DNA from: Lentzea alba
GTDB lineage: Bacteria > Actinomycetota > Actinomycetes > Mycobacteriales > Pseudonocardiaceae
NCBI RefSeq assembly: GCF_011067745.1
Contig: NZ_JAAMPJ010000007.1
Span: forward strand, 230,601-294,600
Direction: 5' to 3'
Length of the DNA stretch: 64,000 nt
This document shows positions 41,874-50,218 of the stretch, piece after piece. A program made the position numbers and the translations under genes. The notes beneath the pieces were generated by a model that saw only the letters and a program-made list of their open reading frames with translations, was not told the origin of the DNA and did no database searches. Each line of letters starts with the position of its first letter. Positions within the stretch are counted from its first letter, which is position 1.

Positions 41874-42626
41874 GTGGAGATGAAGAGCGTGACCAGGTCG
41901 CTGCGCATCCTGGAGGCGGTTGCGCAGCACCAGCCGGTCACGGTGGGAGAGCTGACCAAGCTCTTCGGACTGCCCAAGTCGACTGTGCAGCGCACGCTCG
42001 TCACGCTGCACGAGGCTGGATGGTTGCGCGCCAGCCGGAAGGACACGACGCGCTGGGAGATCGGCGCGCGTGTGCTCGCCGTGCGCCCGGCGGCACTGCA
42101 GGGCTCCAGCCTGCTCGCGGCCGCCCGTGACCCGATGATCCGGTTGCGGGACAAGGTGAACGAGACGATCCACCTGTCCGTGCCCGATGCGTTGGACTGC
42201 ATGGTGGTGGTCGACCGCATCGACTCGTCGCACGCGGTGCGCACGTTCCACGAGATCGGCGACATTTCACCGCTGCACGCCACGGCGGGTGGGCGGGCGA
42301 TACTGGCCAACACGGGCAAGTCCGATCTGGACGAAGTCCTCGCCAGGCCGCTGGAGAGCTACAGCGAGGCCACCCTCACCGATCCGCAGCAGCTCAGGGC
42401 GGAGCTGGAGCAGGTGTCTGCGAACGGCTACGCGCTCAACCGCAACCAGTTCCGGCCCGGTGTGTGCGCGATCGCCTCGGCGATCCTGGATTCCGACGGC
42501 TCACCGCTGGCCGCGGTGGTGGTCTCCATGCCGGACTCCCGCTTCGAGGAGGCCCGGCTCCCAGAACTGGGGCGCCTGGTCGCGGAAACCGCCAAGGAAA
42601 TCTCCGCCCGCAGGCTGGGTTCCTGA
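41874..42626 (+). CDS. IclR-family transcriptional regulator 2
   Basis: A 250-residue sister of the regulator at 34064-34813. It also starts MEMKSVTRSL and has the same recognition helix (LPKSTVQRTLV). The effector domain (residues 75-245) is recognisable but diverged, with its own MPDSRFEEARLPELG tail. The GTG start follows AGGGGG. The shared DNA-binding domain and shared operator suggest the two regulators compete for or share sites, while sensing different ligands. It ends in a terminator with the convergent succinate-semialdehyde dehydrogenase gene. Confidence 0.9.
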   Translation: MEMKSVTRSLRILEAVAQHQPVTVGELTKLFGLPKSTVQRTLVTLHEAGWLRASRKDTTRWEIGARVLAVRPAALQGSSLLAAARDPMIRLRDKVNETIHLSVPDALDCMVVVDRIDSSHAVRTFHEIGDISPLHATAGGRAILANTGKSDLDEVLARPLESYSEATLTDPQQLRAELEQVSANGYALNRNQFRPGVCAIASAILDSDGSPLAAVVVSMPDSRFEEARLPELGRLVAETAKEISARRLGS

Positions 42627-42630
42627 CGTT

Positions 42631-42666
42631 GACGGGGAGCTTTCCCGACCTGGAAGGCTCCCCGTC
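42631..42666. terminator. Bidirectional terminator between convergent genes
   Basis: GACGGGGAGC and GCTCCCCGTC form a perfect 10-bp stem with a 16-base loop between the stops of IclR 2 and the dehydrogenase gene. Confidence 0.75.
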
Positions 42667-42676
42667 GATCTCTCGG

Positions 42677-44116
42677 TCAGGACACCGGCACGGCGACGTA
42701 CTTGTAGTCGAGGAACTCGTCGATGCCCACGCGGCCGCCCTCGCGGCCGAGGCCGGACTGCTTCACGCCGCCGAACGGCGCGGCCGGGTTGGAGACCAGG
42801 CCGGTGTTGAGGCCGACCATGCCCGCCTCCAGCCGTTCGCTGACCCGCAGCGCCCGGTCCAGCGACTCGGTGAACACGTAGCCCACCAGGCCCCACTCGG
42901 TGTCGTTGGCCTGCCGCACGACCTCGTCCTCGTCGTCGAACGTGAGGATCGCCGCGACCGGGCCGAAGATCTCCGTGCCCATCAGGTCGCTGTCCGGCGA
43001 CACCCGGCTCAGCACGGTCGGCGGGTAGAAGCTGCCGGGGCCGTCCGGAGTCCGGCCGCCCGCGAGGACTCGCGCGCCGCGCTGGACGGCGTCCTCGACC
43101 AGGCGCTCCACCTTGCGGCGGCCGTTCCGGTCGATCAACGGCCCGACGTCGACCCCCGGCTCGGTACCGGGTCCGACGTTCAGCGAGCTCATGCGTGCGG
43201 AAAGCCGCACGGCGAACTCCTCGGCGACGTCGCGGTGCACGAAGAACCTGTTCGCCGCGGTGCAGGCCTCACCCATGTTGCGCATCTTGGCGACCATCGC
43301 GCCGTCGACCGCCTTGTCCAGGTCGGCGTCGTCGAACACGATGAACGGCGCGTTGCCGCCCAGCTCCATCGACGTGCGCACGACCTGCTCGGCGGACTGC
43401 TCGAGCAGCAGCTTGCCGACCTGGGTGGATCCGGTGAAGGACAGCTTGCGGACGCGGCCGCCGCGCAGCAGCGGTTCGACGACCTCGCCCGGCTTGGACG
43501 TCGTGACGACGTTCAGCACGCCGTCCGGCAGTCCGGCCTCGCGCAGGATCTCGGCCAGCGCGAGGCTGGACAGCGGGGTCTGCGGCGCGGGCTTGAGCAC
43601 CATCGTGCAGCCGGCCGCGACCGCCGGGCCGATCTTGCGGGTGCCCATGGCCAGCGGGAAGTTCCACGGCGTGATGAGCAGGCATGGTCCGACCGGGCGG
43701 CGCATCAGCAGCATCCGGTTCCTGCCGTCGGGCAGGGTGCCGAAGCCGCCCTCGATCCGCACGGCCTCCTCGGAGAACCAGCGGAAGAACTCCGCCGCGT
43801 ACGCGACCTCACCCCTGGCCTCGGCCAGCGGCTTGCCCATCTCGGTGGTCATCAGCAACGCGAGCTCGTCGGTGCGCGAGATGATGATGTCGTAGGCGCG
43901 GCGGAGGATCTCGCTGCGCACCCGCGGTGCGGTGGCGGCCCACTCCTCCTGCACGCGCACCGCGGCGTCCACGGCGAGCTGCGCGTCCTTGGCTCCCGCG
44001 TCGGCGACGTGGCAGACGACCTCGCCGGTCGCCGGATTGTCGACGGGCATGGTGGCGCCGTCCGCGGCGTCCACCCACGTGCCGCCGATGAACAACTGCT
44101 TCGGAACGTCGATCAC
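42677..44116 (-). CDS. Succinate-semialdehyde dehydrogenase-type aldehyde dehydrogenase
   Basis: A 479-residue GabD-like enzyme: general-base Glu in MELGGNAPFIV, catalytic Cys in MGEACTAANRFF, and PWNFPLAMGTRKIGPA as in the GabD branch. It oxidises succinate or glutarate semialdehyde. The GTG start overlaps the stop of the upstream FAD/Fe-S gene (GTGA). It is the third gene of a PucR-flanked operon with a GABA-transaminase-like enzyme, which together would form the standard GABA or 5-aminovalerate route. A paralogue begins at the left edge of the window. Confidence 0.88.
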   Translation of the reverse strand: MIDVPKQLFIGGTWVDAADGATMPVDNPATGEVVCHVADAGAKDAQLAVDAAVRVQEEWAATAPRVRSEILRRAYDIIISRTDELALLMTTEMGKPLAEARGEVAYAAEFFRWFSEEAVRIEGGFGTLPDGRNRMLLMRRPVGPCLLITPWNFPLAMGTRKIGPAVAAGCTMVLKPAPQTPLSSLALAEILREAGLPDGVLNVVTTSKPGEVVEPLLRGGRVRKLSFTGSTQVGKLLLEQSAEQVVRTSMELGGNAPFIVFDDADLDKAVDGAMVAKMRNMGEACTAANRFFVHRDVAEEFAVRLSARMSSLNVGPGTEPGVDVGPLIDRNGRRKVERLVEDAVQRGARVLAGGRTPDGPGSFYPPTVLSRVSPDSDLMGTEIFGPVAAILTFDDEDEVVRQANDTEWGLVGYVFTESLDRALRVSERLEAGMVGLNTGLVSNPAAPFGGVKQSGLGREGGRVGIDEFLDYKYVAVPVS

Positions 44117-46935
44117 GGGTTACCTCCTGGGTCGAGCAGCTCTGCCAGGTGCACGGCGCGAACACCGAGGTGGTCGGCCTGGGTGGCGCAGCTGAAGCCG
44201 TCCGCCACGACGACGGCATCGGGGTTTTCTTCCAACCGTGGCCGCAGCGACAGGTTCGCGACGGCCATCGACGTGTCGTAGTGCTGTTCCTCGAAACCGA
44301 AGTTGCCCGCGAGCCCGCAGCAACCTTCCGCCTCGGTCACCTTCCGGACGCCGAGCCCGCGAAGCAGGTCGCGCGGGCCGCCGAAGGTGGCGTACTCGTG
44401 GCAGTGCGTCTGCAGCACCAGGGATTCCGGCACCGCCGGAATCCAGTCCGAAGTGGACAGTTCGGTCAACGCGGACGTGAGCGTGTGCACCCGTGCCGCG
44501 ACCCGCCGGGCGGCGTCGGTGCCGAGCAGTTCGGGCACGTCCCGCTTCAACGCGGCCGCGCAGCTCGGCTCCGTCACCACGATCGGCAGGTCGCGGTGCG
44601 GGCCACGATCGAGCCGGGTGATGGTGCGGGCCATCACCCGGCGTGCCACCGACAGCTGACCGGTGCTGACCCACGTGAGGCCGCAGCACAGTCCACTGCT
44701 CGGTGTGCAGGGCAGGCCGGCGGCGCCGAGCACGCGGTAGGCGGCGCCGGCGACCTGCGGACGGAAGGCGCGCGTGAAGCTGTCCACGAACAGCACCGCG
44801 GCCGGTCTGCCGACCGCCGTGCCCAGGACTTCCCGCAGCGCACGGCGGGACGCGAAGGGCGGGATGGCTCGCCGTCGGGTGACACCGCCCAGCCACGCGG
44901 CCACCTTGCCCAGCGGTCCGCGCAGGACCGCGTTGAGCGGCCGTGCGACGTAGCCGGCGAGCTTGGAGGTCGCGGGCAGCCATCCCAGCGAGTAGTGCGA
45001 GCGGGGCCGGAGCCGGCCGCGATAGTGCTGGTGCAGGAACTCGGCCTTGTAGGTGGCCATGTCCACGCCGGTCGGACAGTCGGAGGAACACGCCTTGCAC
45101 GACAGGCAGAGGTCCAGCGCGTCCTTGACCTCCGTCGAACGCCAGCCGCCCCGCACGACGTCACCGCGCAGCATCTCCTGCAGCATCCGGGCGCGCCCGC
45201 GGGTGGAGTGGTTCTCCTCCCCCGTCGCGCGGTAGCTGGGACACATCACGCCACCGGAGTTGCTGCGACAACGGCCGACGCCGACGCAGCGGCGGACCGC
45301 GCCCGCGAAGCCGTCCTGGTCGTGGGGGAACGTGAAGAGAGTCGTCCGTCCCTGCGGCCGCGGGACGTCCAACGCAAGATCAGCATCCGCCGCCGACGGT
45401 GCCACGATCACGCCGGGGTTCAGCAGGCCGTCCGGGTCGAAGACCCGTTTGAAGGCCTCGAACGCCCCGATCATCGCCGGGCTGTACATGACCTCCAGCA
45501 GTTCGCTGCGCGCCCGGCCGTCGCCGTGCTCGCCGGACAGGGTGCCGCCGTGGCGCACGACGACCTCGGCCGCCTCGCGCAGGAACCGGCGGGTGGCGTC
45601 CCTGCCCTCCTCGCTGCCGAGGTCGAAGTCGATGCGCACGTGCACGCACCCGGCACCGAAGTGTCCATAAAGGACTCCGGTGAGCCGGTGGGCCGCCAGC
45701 AGCGCGCGGAAGTCACGCAGGTAGCCCGCGAGGTTCTCGGGCGCGACCGCCGCGTCCTCCCAGCCCGGCCACGACTCACCGCCGTCGACCAGCCGGGCGG
45801 CGAGGCCCGCGCCGTCCTCGCGCACCCGCCACAGCGAACGCCGCTGGACCTCGCTGTCGACGACCCGCCCGTCGAGCATGCGGCCGCGTGCTTTCAGCGT
45901 GTCGAGCAGCTGCCCGGCGCGGACGGCGACGTCGGTCTCGTCGTCGCCGTCCAGCTCGACGTACAACCAGGCGCTGCCGTCCGGCAGACCGGTGACCGAG
46001 CCGGAACCGCGCCGGGCACGCATGGTGGCAACGATCGCGGAGTCCATGCCCTCCACCGCGGTGGGCGTCCACCGCAGGATCTCCGGCACGTCCTCGGCGG
46101 CGTCCACGACGTCGTCGTAGCCCAGAGCCAGCAACGTCGCGGCCGCGGCCGTCGGCACGAGCCGCACGGTCGCCGCCACCACGACGGCACACGTGCCCTC
46201 CGTGCCGACCAGGGCACGGGCCAGGTCGAAGCCGTTCTCCGGCAGGAGGTGGTGCAGCTGGTAGCCGGACACCTGGCGTGGGATGCGGCCCAGTTCGGTC
46301 CGGATCGGAGCGAGGTTCGCACCGATCAGCCCGCGCAGGGCTGCCTCCAGCTCGGCGGTCGCGCCGTAGTCCGCGGGGTCGGCGGGACGCAGACCGGTGT
46401 GGTCGGCGATCGCGTGCAGACCGTCGATGGTGACGATCTCCAGCGACTCGACGTGGCCGCTCGTGCGCCCGTGCCGCACGGACCGGTTGCCGCACGCGTC
46501 GTTGCCGATCATGCCGCCGATCGTGCAGCGGCTGTGCGAGGACGGATCAGGGCCGAAGGTGAGGCCGTGCGGCGCGACCGCGTCACGCAGGTCGTCCAGC
46601 ACGACGCCGGGCTCGACCCGAGCGGTGCGGGCGTCCGGGTCGATGCCGAGGATCCGGTTCATGCCGCGGGAGAAGTCGAGCACGAGGCCCGGCCCGACGG
46701 CGTTGCCCGCCATGCTCGTGCCGCCTCCCCGCGCCGTGACCGACACGCCGAGCTCCCGGCAGGCCCGCAGCGCCGCGGAGACCTCCTCGGGTGAACGGGG
46801 GAAGGCCACGGCGCGAGGCGCCACCCGGTAGTTGGAGGCGTCGTAGGCGAAGGGCGCAGTTCCTCCGGCCTCCGACTCCACCCTCAGTCCGGGGGCGGTC
46901 TCGGCTAGCAGTCGCACCAGCGGGTCGGTTGTCAT
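44113..46935 (-). CDS. FAD/Fe-S D-2-hydroxyacid dehydrogenase, YdiJ-like, second copy
   Basis: A 940-residue paralogue of 5404-8238 with the same order: PCMH FAD domain (GGGTSMAGNAVG), FAD-oxidase C-terminal domain (SGEHGDGRARSE), ferredoxin-like cysteines (CLSCKACSSDCP) and two CCG motifs (LCCGLTW, GCCGLAGNFGFE). I use MTTDPLVRLLAETAPG at 46935, where the ATG overlaps the aminotransferase stop; the longer upstream frame runs through that gene. In this operon the enzyme could clear D-2-hydroxyglutarate or another hydroxy acid made during breakdown of a five- or four-carbon amino acid. Confidence 0.87.
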   Translation of the reverse strand: MTTDPLVRLLAETAPGLRVESEAGGTAPFAYDASNYRVAPRAVAFPRSPEEVSAALRACRELGVSVTARGGGTSMAGNAVGPGLVLDFSRGMNRILGIDPDARTARVEPGVVLDDLRDAVAPHGLTFGPDPSSHSRCTIGGMIGNDACGNRSVRHGRTSGHVESLEIVTIDGLHAIADHTGLRPADPADYGATAELEAALRGLIGANLAPIRTELGRIPRQVSGYQLHHLLPENGFDLARALVGTEGTCAVVVAATVRLVPTAAAATLLALGYDDVVDAAEDVPEILRWTPTAVEGMDSAIVATMRARRGSGSVTGLPDGSAWLYVELDGDDETDVAVRAGQLLDTLKARGRMLDGRVVDSEVQRRSLWRVREDGAGLAARLVDGGESWPGWEDAAVAPENLAGYLRDFRALLAAHRLTGVLYGHFGAGCVHVRIDFDLGSEEGRDATRRFLREAAEVVVRHGGTLSGEHGDGRARSELLEVMYSPAMIGAFEAFKRVFDPDGLLNPGVIVAPSAADADLALDVPRPQGRTTLFTFPHDQDGFAGAVRRCVGVGRCRSNSGGVMCPSYRATGEENHSTRGRARMLQEMLRGDVVRGGWRSTEVKDALDLCLSCKACSSDCPTGVDMATYKAEFLHQHYRGRLRPRSHYSLGWLPATSKLAGYVARPLNAVLRGPLGKVAAWLGGVTRRRAIPPFASRRALREVLGTAVGRPAAVLFVDSFTRAFRPQVAGAAYRVLGAAGLPCTPSSGLCCGLTWVSTGQLSVARRVMARTITRLDRGPHRDLPIVVTEPSCAAALKRDVPELLGTDAARRVAARVHTLTSALTELSTSDWIPAVPESLVLQTHCHEYATFGGPRDLLRGLGVRKVTEAEGCCGLAGNFGFEEQHYDTSMAVANLSLRPRLEENPDAVVVADGFSCATQADHLGVRAVHLAELLDPGGNP

Positions 46936-48191
46936 CGACCCGACACTCCTGCTTCCACTGCGGCGGACCAGGCCCGCAGCCCCTCGTCGACGGCGTTCTC
47001 GTCGATGACGAGGGCGGGGATCATCCGCACGACCTGGTTCCACGCGCCGCAGAGCAGCAGGAGCAGGCCCTGGTCCACGGCGGCGCGCTGGACCCTGCCC
47101 GCGGTCTCCGGGTCCGGGCTGCCGTCCTCGGTGACGAACTCGGTCGCGAGCATCAGCCCCGCGCCCCGCACGTCGCCGATGCCCGGCGTCCTGGCGGCGA
47201 CCGCCTCCAGGCCTGCCCGCAGCCGCGCGCCCATCAGCTCGGCGTTCTGCACGAGCTTCTCCTCCTCGACGACTTCCAGCGTGGCGACGGCCGCGGCACA
47301 CGCCACGGCGTTCGCGCCGTAGGTGCCGCCCTGCGAGCCGGGCCACGCCTTGCTCATCAACTCCTCGCTCGCCGCGATACCGGAGAGGGTGAAGCCGCTG
47401 GCCAGGCCCTTCGCGGTGACGAGGATGTCCGGCGCGACCCCTGCGTGCTCGTGGCCCCAGAACCGGCCGGTGCGTCCGACGCCGGTCTGCACCTCGTCGA
47501 GGATCAGCAGGAAGCCGTGTCGGTCGGCGCGTTCACGCAGCCCCTCCAGGAACGCGCGGGGCGCCGGGACGTAGCCGCCCTCGCCCAGCACCGGTTCGAC
47601 GATGAGCGCCGCGGTGTCGGCGGGCGAGGAGATCGTCTGCAGCACGTAGTCGAGTTCCTGCAGGGCGAAGCGCGTGGCGGTGTCCTCGTCCCATCCGTAG
47701 CGGTAGGCCGTCGGGAACGGCGTGACCACGACCCCGCTCATCAACGGGGAGAAGCCCGAGCGGAACCGCGTGCCGGAGGTCGTCATGGAGGCGGCGGCGA
47801 CCGTCCGGCCGTGGAAACCACCGTGGCAGACCAGGATGTTGGGCCTGCCGGTGGCCTGCCGCGCGAGGCGCATCGCCGACTCCACGGCCTCGCTGCCGGA
47901 GTTGACGAAGAACAGGCTGTCGAGGCCCTGCGGGAGCACCTCGCCCAGCTTGTCGACCAACCGGCGCAGGGGCCGGTGCATGACCGTCGTGTACTGGCCG
48001 TGGATCAGCGTCGCGACCTGTTCCTGGGCGGCGGCCACGACCTTGGGGTGGCAGTGCCCGGTGCTCGTGACGCCGATGCCCGCGGTGAAGTCGAGGTAGC
48101 GCCGGCCGTCCTCGCCGTACAGGTGCACGCCCTCGCCGCGGACCGCGACGACGGGCGTGGCTTGGCGCAGGTGGGGCGACAGTGCGGTCAT
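46932..48191 (-). CDS. Class III aminotransferase, 4-aminobutyrate transaminase-like
   Basis: A 419-residue GabT-like enzyme: PLP aspartate in ILDEVQTGVGRTG, Schiff-base Lys in TAKGLASGFTLSG, and NSGSEAVESAMRLAR typical of omega-aminotransferases. The ATG at 48191 is preferred to the one at 48197, as GGGAG then has a 6-base gap. It moves an omega-amino group to 2-oxoglutarate or pyruvate, giving a semialdehyde for the succinate-semialdehyde-type enzyme two genes on. It is divergent from the PucR-type gene, which probably activates it. Confidence 0.86.
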   Translation of the reverse strand: MTALSPHLRQATPVVAVRGEGVHLYGEDGRRYLDFTAGIGVTSTGHCHPKVVAAAQEQVATLIHGQYTTVMHRPLRRLVDKLGEVLPQGLDSLFFVNSGSEAVESAMRLARQATGRPNILVCHGGFHGRTVAAASMTTSGTRFRSGFSPLMSGVVVTPFPTAYRYGWDEDTATRFALQELDYVLQTISSPADTAALIVEPVLGEGGYVPAPRAFLEGLRERADRHGFLLILDEVQTGVGRTGRFWGHEHAGVAPDILVTAKGLASGFTLSGIAASEELMSKAWPGSQGGTYGANAVACAAAVATLEVVEEEKLVQNAELMGARLRAGLEAVAARTPGIGDVRGAGLMLATEFVTEDGSPDPETAGRVQRAAVDQGLLLLLCGAWNQVVRMIPALVIDENAVDEGLRAWSAAVEAGVSGR

Positions 48192-48401
48192 GGTCATCTC
48201 CCGGCCGAGTGGTCGTGTTCGCCTTGCGGTCACCTGAGCGTCGCCGGAGCGACTACCTCCCACAACGCGCGTTCTGTCTGGCCGAGGGGCGTTGTTCGGA
48301 CGTTTTGTCAACCCAGAGCGGCAGGTGCGGGCACCGGGACCGTCCCGCGATCGGCGAGATCCGCGCTTGCGCTGGTGAGAGCCGCTTGTCAAAGTGACGG
48401 T

Positions 48402-49979
48402 GTGTCCGAGAACCCAGGCCCCCCGACCGTGGCGAACGTCCTGGCGCTGCCCGTGCTGGCCGGGGGTCTGCCGGAGGTCGTCGCCGGCGAACCGGGCCTG
48501 GACCGGCCGGTGCGCTGGGTGCACATCACCGAGCTGACCGACCCCGCGTCGTTCCTCAAGGGCGGCGAGCTGGTCCTCACCACCGGCGTGCCACTGCCCA
48601 ACGACGCCTCGCAGGTGCGCCGCTACGTCGACGAGCTCGCCGACATCGGCGCCGCGGCACTGGTGCTCGAACTGGTCCGCCGTTTCCACCGCGCGCCCGA
48701 CGCCCTGATCCGCGCCTGCCGGGCACGCGACCTCCCGTTGATCACCCTGTCGCGGGACGTCAACTTCCTCGAGGTCACGCAGGTCGTCCACGCGCTGATC
48801 CTGGGCAACCAGACCGAGGTCCTGCGCCGCACCCAGCAGATCCACGACACCTTCACCGCTCTGACGTTGCGCGGCGCCGGACCGGAGGACGTGGTCCGGA
48901 CAGCGGCCGAGATGAGCCACCGCACCGTCGTGCTGGAGAACCTGGCCCATCAGGCGGTGATCTGCGAACCCGTCGGAGGAAGCGCGGAAGAGGCGCTCTC
49001 ACACTGGGAACGGCGGTCGAGGGCCACCACCGTCGAGGTCGGCACCACGGTGCACGAACCGGACGGCTGGCTGGCCACCCCCGTCGAGTTCCAGGGCGAA
49101 CGCTGGGGCCGGGTCGTCATGCTGCCCACGCCGGGCGCCGCCGGCTTCAGCGCCGAGGACATCACCGTGCTCGAACGAGCAGCGATGACGTTGACCATCG
49201 CCCGGCTCATCCACTCCACGTCCTGGGAGCGCCGTGCGCACCGCCACGTTCTGCGTGACCTGGTTGAACAACGCCACCGGTCCCCCGCCGAAGCCCGAGC
49301 CCGTGCCACGGCACTGGGGCTGCCGGCGACCGACGCCACCTTCCTCGCCGTGCTGATCGACACCCACCAGAACGCGACCGAGGTCGAAAACCTGATCGCA
49401 CCGGCGCTCGAACAGACAGGCCTGGTGGGCGCGCTCGAAGAGCGGCGCGTAGGGGCCCTGCTCTCCCTGCGCCGCGGACAGCCTTGGCAGTCCACTGTGG
49501 AGCAACTGAGCCGCACCGCACGTGAGGTGGATCCCGACGCGGTGGTGAGCGTCGGGTGCGAGGTGACCGACCTCTCGCACGCTGCCCGTTCCTTCCGCGA
49601 AGCCGGACGAGTCGCCGAAGCCGTGCTTCCGGGCTCCAGCGAACAGCTCTACCACCAGCTCTCCGACATCGGCCTGCGGCACCTGCTCCACACCTTGCGC
49701 AACGACGTGCGCGTCCAGGACTACGTCGAACGGCAGGTCGGCCGCCTGATCGAACACGACGCCCGGCACGGCACCGAACTGCTGCCCACGTTGCGCTGCT
49801 ACCTCGACGCAGCAGGCAACAAGACCATCGCCGCCCGCCGCAACGGCCTCTCCCGGCAGACGCTCTACGAACGCCTGCGAATGCTGGAACGACTGCTCGA
49901 CCGCGACCTCGAAGTGGGCGAGCAACGCACCGAGCTGCACGTCGCTCTCCTCGCGCTGGACGTTCTTCGAACGTCCTGA
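48402..49979 (+). CDS. PucR-family transcriptional activator
   Basis: A 525-residue regulator. The N-terminal PucR sensing domain (residues 10-130) contains WVHITELTDPASFLKGGELVL; the C-terminal PucR helix-turn-helix is at about 460-515 (NKTIAARRNGLSRQTLYERL). It starts at a GTG giving MSENPGPP; the ribosome site is weak. PucR proteins control purine, amino-acid or GABA catabolic operons. Being divergent, with 210 bp between the starts, it likely controls the aminotransferase-FAD/Fe-S-dehydrogenase operon. Confidence 0.86.
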   Translation: MSENPGPPTVANVLALPVLAGGLPEVVAGEPGLDRPVRWVHITELTDPASFLKGGELVLTTGVPLPNDASQVRRYVDELADIGAAALVLELVRRFHRAPDALIRACRARDLPLITLSRDVNFLEVTQVVHALILGNQTEVLRRTQQIHDTFTALTLRGAGPEDVVRTAAEMSHRTVVLENLAHQAVICEPVGGSAEEALSHWERRSRATTVEVGTTVHEPDGWLATPVEFQGERWGRVVMLPTPGAAGFSAEDITVLERAAMTLTIARLIHSTSWERRAHRHVLRDLVEQRHRSPAEARARATALGLPATDATFLAVLIDTHQNATEVENLIAPALEQTGLVGALEERRVGALLSLRRGQPWQSTVEQLSRTAREVDPDAVVSVGCEVTDLSHAARSFREAGRVAEAVLPGSSEQLYHQLSDIGLRHLLHTLRNDVRVQDYVERQVGRLIEHDARHGTELLPTLRCYLDAAGNKTIAARRNGLSRQTLYERLRMLERLLDRDLEVGEQRTELHVALLALDVLRTS

Positions 49980-50218
49980 CGAGACACGGCTCGGGCGCAC
50001 GACTCCACTCGGGCCGCAGTTCGGCCAAGCGACCTCGCGCGGGCGCACAGCCGCGATCCTGCCGGACGATGACCGCTCCCCACCGATGCCCGCTGACCTG
50101 CACGGACGTACTTCTCGGCGGCGCTCGAGATCCCGGCACGTGGTCAAGGCATCGGGATGATCAGTGTCCGGCAGCCGATCAGCCAACGACTGCGTAAACC
50201 CGCGATACCCTGATTTGT

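Noticed and set aside
44149..46794. 881-codon plus-strand frame opposite the second FAD/Fe-S dehydrogenase
   Set aside because: Same antisense shadow, with low-complexity composition and no ribosome site.
46791..49979. 1062-codon plus-strand frame ending in the PucR regulator
   Set aside because: The first 537 codons are antisense to the aminotransferase gene; the regulator itself starts at 48402.
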